From Streptomyces sp. YS415 (GTDB taxonomy: Bacteria > Actinomycetota > Actinomycetes > Streptomycetales > Streptomycetaceae), in NCBI RefSeq assembly GCF_023544665.1, contig NZ_JAMJFL010000036.1, positions 1-64,000 on the forward strand: a stretch of DNA of 64,000 bases, written 5' to 3'. Below are positions 59,158-64,000 of this stretch, piece by piece (within the stretch, counting starts at the first letter, position 1; each line of letters begins with the position of its first letter). The notes under the pieces were generated by a model. It had not been told where the DNA came from. It worked only from the letters and a program-made list of their open reading frames with translations, and searched no databases. The position numbers were made by a program, and so were the translations under genes.

Positions 59158-59916
59158 TTAGTTCGCGGTTCGGACCGTGACTTTCCCGTCCCCGGTCCGC
59201 GCGCTCACCACATGCGCGCTGCGCTCGTCCCGCGGCACGTCCACATCCACCCCGCCGTCGCCGGTCTCGGTCGTCACCCGGTACGTGGCCCGGGGCACCT
59301 CGATCGTCACGGAACCGTCCCCGCTGCGGGACTCCACCAGGTCGGGAACGGCCCCGAGTTCGAGCTTCACCGACCCGTCGCCGGTCTGCGTCCGCACCTC
59401 ACGCGAATCGACCTCGGCCCGCACGGACCCGTCCCCGGTACGCAGCTGCAGCGGCCCGCTGGAGTCGGTGACATGCACGGACCCGTCACCCGTACGAATG
59501 CTCAGCGCGTCCTCGAACCCCCGGGCCCGCACACTGCCGTCCCCGTCCTCGACCTCCACGGCGACGCCCCGCGGCACCTCGATCCGGTGCTTGGCCGAAC
59601 AGTCCGCGATCACCCCGGAACACTTCAGCCGCAGAGTGAGCCGGTCCCCCTCCATCGCCCACGTCACCTTGGGCTCGCCGCCCACCACGACGGACCCCTC
59701 GAACCACCGGGTCACCTTGATCCTCCCCGCGGGATGCGCGTCCGAGGCGACGATCTCCAACGCCGAATCATCGGAGTTCACGACCAGCGAACTCCCCTTC
59801 AGCCCAAAACTCCGCTCCTCGGGCTCCGTGTCGTCCCCCGCCGAAGCCCCACACCCCGCGAGCCCCCCGACCACCAGCGCCACAACCCCGCCCACCACAG
59901 CAACCCGACGACCCAC
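59158..59916 (-). CDS. DUF4097-type beta-repeat lipoprotein
   Basis: Surface lipoprotein of 252 residues. Lipobox GGLAGCG after a short signal. The body is a beta-helix-like run of about seven strand repeats built on GDGSV: EDGDGSVRARGF, TGDGSVHVTDSSG, TGDGSVRAEVDS, TGDGSVKLELG, SGDGSVTIEVP, TGDGGVDVDVP and TGDGKVTVRT. GTG 59916 follows GGGGGAG. This type is common near stress and envelope genes; the role is unknown. Confidence 0.87.
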   Translation of the reverse strand: MGRRVAVVGGVVALVVGGLAGCGASAGDDTEPEERSFGLKGSSLVVNSDDSALEIVASDAHPAGRIKVTRWFEGSVVVGGEPKVTWAMEGDRLTLRLKCSGVIADCSAKHRIEVPRGVAVEVEDGDGSVRARGFEDALSIRTGDGSVHVTDSSGPLQLRTGDGSVRAEVDSREVRTQTGDGSVKLELGAVPDLVESRSGDGSVTIEVPRATYRVTTETGDGGVDVDVPRDERSAHVVSARTGDGKVTVRTAN

Positions 59917-60079
59917 GACGATCTCCCCCAGCACTGGACAACGGACCTTCCCCAAGCCCTCCCGACGGTATGCACCCACCGCCCCCACGGGGATCCGGAC
60001 CACTCCCGGGTTTCGGGTGGGGTTAACCCCCGGGTTTGCGGGGCAGTGCCCCGGGCAAGGTACGCTGTCGACTCATCCA

Positions 60080-60154
60080 GGGTGCGTAGCTCAGGGGTAG
60101 AGCGTCTGCCTTACAAGCAGAATGTCGGCGGTTCGAAACCGTCCGCGCCCACCA
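60080..60154 (+). tRNA. tRNA-Val(TAC)
   Basis: 75 bases including an encoded CCA. Acceptor GGGTGCG / CGCGCCC has one G-T pair; D arm GCTC/GAGC; anticodon arm TCTGC-CTTACAA-GCAGA with anticodon TAC at 60112-60114; T arm GGCGG-TTCGAAA-CCGTC with one G-T pair. All arms fold. It reads toward a convergent lipoprotein gene. Confidence 0.96.
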
Positions 60155-60251
60155 GTGGACAAGCCCGGCTCAGCCAGGGCTTTGCGGCCCCTCGGAGAGT
60201 TCCGGGGGGCCGTTTCCCGTGGCCGGAGTCGGCCGGGACGGTCGAAGCGGT

Positions 60252-60683
60252 TCAGCAGGTCTCGTCGTCCTTGACCGCGTTCAGGGTCACGAGCGTGTCC
60301 GCGGGGTGGGTGCCAGGCGCCGGCTCCTGGCTGCAGACGGTCCAGTTGCGGTCCATGATCTGCAAGCGGTTCTGGCCGCTGGCGTCCTGGTCGTCGAGGA
60401 GGTAGAACCCTGCGGCCTGCGCCTCGTCCTGTGCGGCCTGGAGGTCCTGGCCGACGAGGTCGGGCAGTGTCGCGGTCTCCGGCTCGGCCTCGTCGCCGCC
60501 GACGTCGTCCGCGGGCGGGTCCGTTTCGGCCCTGGTGGTGTCGGCGTCGGGCTCCGTCCGGCCGCTGGTTTCCTCGACGGTGGTCTCCGGCTTGCCGGAG
60601 CCGGTGTCATCTGCGCTCTCGCAGGCGGTGAGTGTCAGTAGTGCTGCGGCGGCGAATCCGGCCGCGATCGTGCGGATGCGCAT
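60252..60683 (-). CDS. PASTA-domain lipoprotein
   Basis: Small surface lipoprotein of 143 residues: signal ending LTLTAC, an acidic linker (ETTVEETSGRTEPDADTTRA) and one PASTA-like domain with LPDLVGQDLQAAQDEAQAAGF and a CSQEPAPGT end. PASTA domains bind peptidoglycan or beta-lactams. The protein ends in Cys (KDDETC), and a second Cys in TVCSQ could pair with it. It lies convergent to tRNA-Val. Confidence 0.87.
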   Translation of the reverse strand: MRIRTIAAGFAAAALLTLTACESADDTGSGKPETTVEETSGRTEPDADTTRAETDPPADDVGGDEAEPETATLPDLVGQDLQAAQDEAQAAGFYLLDDQDASGQNRLQIMDRNWTVCSQEPAPGTHPADTLVTLNAVKDDETC

Positions 60684-60832
60684 GGTGTCCCCCAGGGTGG
60701 TTCGGTGAGCTGAGGAAGCATGATGCGCCGGGCGGGGGTGGTGTGAAGGCGGAGTGCTCTTCCTATGACACGAAGGAGTGGCGAGAAGGGGCAAGGGCCC
60801 GCGCGGTGGTGGGCCTTCGAGACCCTTTGCGT

Positions 60833-61063
60833 TCAGGCCGGCTTGCGGGTCGGGTGGCCTCGGACTTCCAGGTCTGTCAGGAGGGCCGTCGTGGCTTCCG
60901 TGATGGCGTCGACCGCTCGGTCGAAGACCTCCTTGTTGTGGGCGGCCGGGGTTCTGAAGCCGGAGACCTTGCGGACGTACTGGAGGGCGGCGGCTCTGAT
61001 GTCTTCCTCGGTGGCCTCTTCGGGGAGGACCGGGGGGCGGAGGGTCTTGATGCTGCGGCACAT
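60833..61063 (-). CDS. DUF2277 protein
   Basis: Small protein of 76 residues starting MCRSIKTLRPPVLPEEATEE and continuing AALQYVRKVSGFRTPAAHNK, the signature of DUF2277 (unknown function, widespread in actinobacteria). The ATG is chosen at 61063. A Cys at position 2 is conserved in the family. Confidence 0.9.
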   Translation of the reverse strand: MCRSIKTLRPPVLPEEATEEDIRAAALQYVRKVSGFRTPAAHNKEVFDRAVDAITEATTALLTDLEVRGHPTRKPA

Positions 61064-61180
61064 GTGTCCAGTCTGACTCCCGGCACTGACAATCGGCCCC
61101 CGTGCGTGAGCGGGCTCTGTCATGATCGCCGAGAGGCGGCCACCGACCGATGGGGCCGACCGACGAAGGGATGTACTCCC

Positions 61181-62080
61181 ATGACGACCGACTTCACTGT
61201 CGCCATACTCGGGCCCGGCGGGATCGGGGGGCTGCTCGGTGCGCTGCTGTCCCGGGCCGGGCACCGGGTTGTCTGTCTTGCGGGTGAGGAGACCGTCGGC
61301 GTGCTGCGGGACTCCGGGATTCAGGTGCGCAGCGGGCTGTACGGGGACTTCCACGTGTCCGTCGAGGCGGACACCGTGCTGCGCGAGCCCGTGGACGCCT
61401 GTCTCGTCGCCGTCAAGCACACCTCCCTCGACGCGGCCCTGGAGCGGATTCCGGCCGAGGCTCTGGGCGACGCCCTCCTCGTACCGTTCCTGAACGGGGT
61501 GGAGCATCCCGCCGTGCTGCGGGATCACCATCGTCCGGAGTTCGTCGCTCCCGGTGTCATCCGGGTGGAGTCGACGCGGGTCGCCCCGGGTGTCATCGAG
61601 CACGGCAGTCCCTTCGCCGAGATCGATCTCAGCGGGGATCACGTGCCGCGTGAGCGGCTGGAGGGGCTGGCCCGGGTGTTGGGGGAGGCCGGGCCCACCA
61701 CCCGGGTGCTGGAGGACGAGTCCGGCGCGCTCTGGGCCAAGCTGGCCTTTCTCGCGCCGCTCGCCCTGCTGACCACCCGGTACGGGCTTCCGCTGGGTGA
61801 GGTGCGTACGGGGCACCGGGAGGAGCTGATCGCGCTCGTCGAGGAGGCCGCCGCCGTGAGCCGGGCGTGCGGGGGTCCCGCCGATCCGGGGCAGGCCCTC
61901 GGGCGGTACGACACCTTTCCGGGTGCCACCAAGTCGTCCATGCAGCGGGACGCCGAGTCCGGTCGTCCGCTGGAGCTGGAGGCCATCGGCGGGGCGCTGC
62001 TGCGTGCGGCGGAGCGGCACGGGATCGCCGTGCCCGTGACGGCCCGGCTCGTGGCGGAGCTGCGGGCGGCCGGGCACTGA
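61181..62080 (+). CDS. 2-Dehydropantoate 2-reductase-like (PanE/ApbA) enzyme
   Basis: NADPH-dependent ketoacid reductase of 299 residues. The cofactor loop is AILGPGGIGGLLGALLSRAGH, the catalytic Lys lies in VAVKHTSLDAAL, and NGVEHPAVL and ATKSSMQRDAESGRPLELEAI fit the family. Whether it is the pantothenate enzyme or a paralogue acting on another ketoacid is unclear, because no pantothenate gene adjoins it. The true start is the ATG at 61181 after GAAGGG. Confidence 0.9.
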   Translation: MTTDFTVAILGPGGIGGLLGALLSRAGHRVVCLAGEETVGVLRDSGIQVRSGLYGDFHVSVEADTVLREPVDACLVAVKHTSLDAALERIPAEALGDALLVPFLNGVEHPAVLRDHHRPEFVAPGVIRVESTRVAPGVIEHGSPFAEIDLSGDHVPRERLEGLARVLGEAGPTTRVLEDESGALWAKLAFLAPLALLTTRYGLPLGEVRTGHREELIALVEEAAAVSRACGGPADPGQALGRYDTFPGATKSSMQRDAESGRPLELEAIGGALLRAAERHGIAVPVTARLVAELRAAGH

Positions 62081-62099
62081 CCCGCCGGGGGAGGGGCCG

Positions 62100-62462
62100 T
62101 CAGCAGATCTTGCCCGGCCCCTTCGCCGTGGCCCGCAGCAGGTCCCGTACGAGGTCGAAGTCGATGGTGTCCGGCTTGCGGAAGCGCAGGCAGCCCTTGC
62201 CCGTGTTCTGGCCGGCCAGCCGCTCCGCGAACGCCTCGCGGACATCGTCGCGCATGATGTAGAGGGACATGTAGTGCTTCTGGCTCGCGAAGGCGATCTC
62301 GGGCTCGCCGTCGCGGGTGTAGACCGGCATGCCGTACGCCATCACCTCGGTGTGGCCGGTGAGTTCGGTGCGGCACAGGTCGCGCAGCCGGGTCAGGGGC
62401 TGTCTGCGGTCCTCGGGCTGTTCGGAGAGATAGCTGTCCACGTCCGTGGCCTCGCTGCGCAT
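62100..62462 (-). CDS. DUF1801 protein
   Basis: Protein of 120 residues with the DUF1801 core (YSLYIM in HYMSLYIMRDD, VMAYGMPVYTRDGEPEIAFA and the end FDLVRDLLRATAKGPGKIC), related to the YdhG/YjhG families. The start ATG at 62462 is two bases after the stop of the upstream GNAT gene, so the pair is one operon. Iron-chaperone functions have been suggested for distant relatives. Confidence 0.88.
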   Translation of the reverse strand: MRSEATDVDSYLSEQPEDRRQPLTRLRDLCRTELTGHTEVMAYGMPVYTRDGEPEIAFASQKHYMSLYIMRDDVREAFAERLAGQNTGKGCLRFRKPDTIDFDLVRDLLRATAKGPGKIC

Positions 62463-62464
62463 CG

Positions 62465-63001
62465 TCAGATGCCGAACGGCTTGGCGTAGCGGATCGTGCC
62501 GGCGGGCAGCGGGTCGGTGGTCAGGGAGAGGGCCATCAGGGCCTCGTCCGGTACGTCGAGGGGGACGCGGATGCCGTGGGCGGAGGCCCGCTCGAAGCCG
62601 AAGCGCGGGTAGTAGCCGGGGTGCCCGAGCACCGTGACGAAGCGCTCGCCCCGCTCCCGCGCCGCGTCCAGGACCGCCCGGATCGCCGCGCCGCCCGCGC
62701 CGGTGCGCTGGTGGGCGGGGTGCACGGAGACGGGGGCCAGGCACAGGGCCGGTACGTCGTCGATGTGGCAGCGGGTCAGCAGGGCGTGGCCGACGGGGGT
62801 GCCGGCGGTGTCGGTGCTGACGTAGGAGAGGCCCTCGATCCAGGCGTCGTCGGTCCGCAGCGCGTCCACCAGGTCGGCCTCCAGCGGCGTCTCGAACGCG
62901 CCCAGGACGATCTCGCGGACCGCGTCGATGTCGGCGCCGGTCTCCGGGCGTGCGGTCCAGGGTGAGGCCGGGGGTGGGGTCATGGGTCCATTGTCGGGCA
63001 T
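62465..63001 (-). CDS. GNAT-family N-acetyltransferase (YhbS-like)
   Basis: Acetyltransferase of 178 residues; CoA motif CLAPVSVHPAHQRTGAGGAA and the YhbS-like VTVLGHPGYYPRFGFERA. ATG 63001 (MPDNGPMT) or ATG 62983 is the start; neither has a strong ribosome site. It is followed after two bases by the DUF1801 gene. Confidence 0.88.
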   Translation of the reverse strand: MPDNGPMTPPPASPWTARPETGADIDAVREIVLGAFETPLEADLVDALRTDDAWIEGLSYVSTDTAGTPVGHALLTRCHIDDVPALCLAPVSVHPAHQRTGAGGAAIRAVLDAARERGERFVTVLGHPGYYPRFGFERASAHGIRVPLDVPDEALMALSLTTDPLPAGTIRYAKPFGI

Positions 63002-63119
63002 TGCGATGACGAGGTCCGATGAGTTTCGGGGGTGGGCTGAGTCTTATGTCCTGCATCTGCGGTTGCGTGTCCGCCGTAAGAACTGACATACGCCCGAGAC
63101 CCTTCGGAGGAGATCGCAC

Positions 63120-63713
63120 ATGTCCGTAGCAGAGCAGGCGGCGGCAGCACTGCCCGCCCCCGCCCGTCAGACCGCCGCCGGCAAGGTGCTCTGGCACTTC
63201 ACCATGTCGCTCGACGGCTTCGTGGCCGGGCCGGAGCACGACATGGGGTGGATGACGAGCGGGATCTCCTTTCCGCCGGGGCTCGTGGAGGAGTACGCCG
63301 GGACGACCGGCGCGGTGCTGGGCGGGCGGGACGGCTGGGACGCCTTTCCCGACGTGAGCGGGATCTACGGCGGTGCCTGGCGCGGGCCGGTGTTCGTGCT
63401 CACGCACCACGCCTGGGACGCCCAGCACACCCCTGGGGTGACCTTCCTGACCTGCGACGCGGGTGAGGCGGTGCGGATCGCGCTGGAGGCGGCGGGCGGC
63501 AAGAACGTGGAGGTGTTCTCGCCCAGCATCGGCCGGCAACTGCTGGAGGAAGGGCTGATCGACGAGGTCGACCTGCACATCGCGCCGGTCCTGCTCGGCG
63601 ACGGCATACGGCTCTTCGACAACCCCGGCGGCGCACCGCGCCGACTGGAGCTGGTCAACGGCGGTGACCGTACGGCGGTGGTGAATGTGCGGTACCGGCC
63701 GGCCGCCGGGTGA
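63120..63713 (+). CDS. Dihydrofolate reductase/RibD-like protein
   Basis: NADPH reductase fold of the RibD C-terminal type, 197 residues, ATG after GGAGG. Begins with a flexible stretch and then VLWHFTMSLDGFVAGPEHDM, LGGRDGWDAF, FSPSIGRQLLEEGLIDEV and HIAPVLLGDGIRLF. These proteins are annotated as reductases of unknown substrate; a true folate or riboflavin role is unlikely with no such genes nearby. Confidence 0.9.
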   Translation: MSVAEQAAAALPAPARQTAAGKVLWHFTMSLDGFVAGPEHDMGWMTSGISFPPGLVEEYAGTTGAVLGGRDGWDAFPDVSGIYGGAWRGPVFVLTHHAWDAQHTPGVTFLTCDAGEAVRIALEAAGGKNVEVFSPSIGRQLLEEGLIDEVDLHIAPVLLGDGIRLFDNPGGAPRRLELVNGGDRTAVVNVRYRPAAG

Positions 63714-63785
63714 TCAGCCACCCGTTCGAATGAACCTCGGGAAGCAACTCGCCACCCAAAATCGAACAGGCGTACCATTGCGGCC

Positions 63786-64000
63786 GTGGCTACGACCTAT
63801 GATTTTCCGAGTGACCTCCTCGCCGGTCAGGAGGAGCTGCATCAGGTCCGGGCCGAGCTGTCGGCCCTGCTCAAGCGGCTGCCCTGGTCGGTCGAGCCGC
63901 TGGACGGATTCAGTGACGACCACGGCTGGCGGAAGATCGAGCGCCCGGCCTCTCCCGGCTGGACCGCCGATGAGCAGGCAGCCGTGGAGAAGCTCCGGCA
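63786..64000 (+). CDS. Conserved protein, truncated by the window edge
   Basis: The first 71 codons from GTG 63786: VATTYDFPSDLLAGQEELHQ, then a helical VRAELSALLKRLPW and GFSDDHGWRKIERPASPGW, still open at 64000. It looks like a Streptomyces conserved hypothetical; no family recognised. An imperfect SOS-like sequence, TCGAACAGGCGTACCA, precedes the start. Confidence 0.8.
   Translation, partial: MATTYDFPSDLLAGQEELHQVRAELSALLKRLPWSVEPLDGFSDDHGWRKIERPASPGWTADEQAAVEKLR

Noticed and set aside
60016..60060. GC-rich repeats with GGGGTTAACCCC before the tRNA
   Set aside because: The palindrome and repeated CCCGGGTTT look striking, but no promoter spacing or second copy supports a specific site.
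60080..60154. tRNA-Val as integration site of a mobile element
   Set aside because: No integrase gene and no second copy of the tRNA 3' end were found in the following sequence; the neighbours look like ordinary chromosome.

Overview
The window is high-GC actinobacterial chromosome, almost certainly Streptomyces. Third codon positions are nearly all G or C, GTG starts follow GGAGG-type ribosome sites, and secreted enzymes, lipoproteins and small regulators are abundant. The order fabD-fabH-acpP-fabF beside a PucR-type regulator, with aceE and a ter cluster further along, matches the conserved core of Streptomyces chromosomes such as S. coelicolor. No insertion sequence, phage, CRISPR array or rRNA was seen. 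One tRNA gene, tRNA-Val(TAC), is present.

Positions 1-12.6k form a carbohydrate region. Two secreted family-43 arabinan-type glycosidases are followed by a PLP aminotransferase with a low-complexity tail. A long minus-strand set comes next: an enolase-superfamily sugar-acid dehydratase, a zinc alcohol dehydrogenase, a U32-like protein, a ChvE/MmsA/MmsB monosaccharide ABC importer and a Tat-exported mutarotase. Related TTCGA-type motifs sit upstream of several of these units. The likely job is uptake and oxidative breakdown of a monosaccharide, possibly released by the glycosidases.

Positions 12.9-29.8k are mixed housekeeping and accessory genes: a zinc-ribbon membrane protein, a MarR/oxidoreductase pair, Ohr, a beta-lactamase-fold hydrolase, an M14 peptidase, an EI24 protein and a secreted pyroglutamyl-peptidase relative in which Ser replaces the expected catalytic Cys. 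These are followed by LysR with a dehydrogenase/RidA operon, TetR with a GH3 beta-glucosidase, a second mutarotase, an SGNH lipoprotein and DUF3145. Positions 29.9-34.8k carry fasR-fabD-fabH-acpP-fabF, the essential type II fatty acid synthase operon with its activator; a clear 9-9-9 inverted repeat lies upstream of fabD.

Positions 34.9-47k hold a pirin, a serine hydrolase, GNAT, MerR/aldo-keto reductase, DUF4429, an alpha/beta hydrolase, TetR/MFS, a DUF4190 protein antisense to the tail of a potassium channel, and aceE. Positions 47.4-59.9k are a stress region: DUF3052, a peroxiredoxin, then a ter cluster (two TerD, a TerC-like DUF475 protein, a TerA-like protein, a TerD with a proline-rich tail). 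The cluster includes a biosynthetic trio (CitE-like lyase, a double phosphoribosyltransferase with TRSP and PELOTA regions, and an HAD phosphatase) of the kind predicted to make a nucleoside-like metabolite. A coiled-coil membrane protein and a beta-repeat lipoprotein follow. Positions 60-64k carry the tRNA, a PASTA lipoprotein, DUF2277, a ketopantoate-reductase-like enzyme, DUF1801, GNAT, a DHFR/RibD-like protein and a truncated gene at the edge.

The points most worth following are: the ter biosynthetic module, whose large protein contains a dispersed repeat inside its reading frame; the Cys-to-Ser pyroglutamyl-peptidase relative; the sugar cluster with its shared motif and U32-like member; and local duplications at three separate stop codons.
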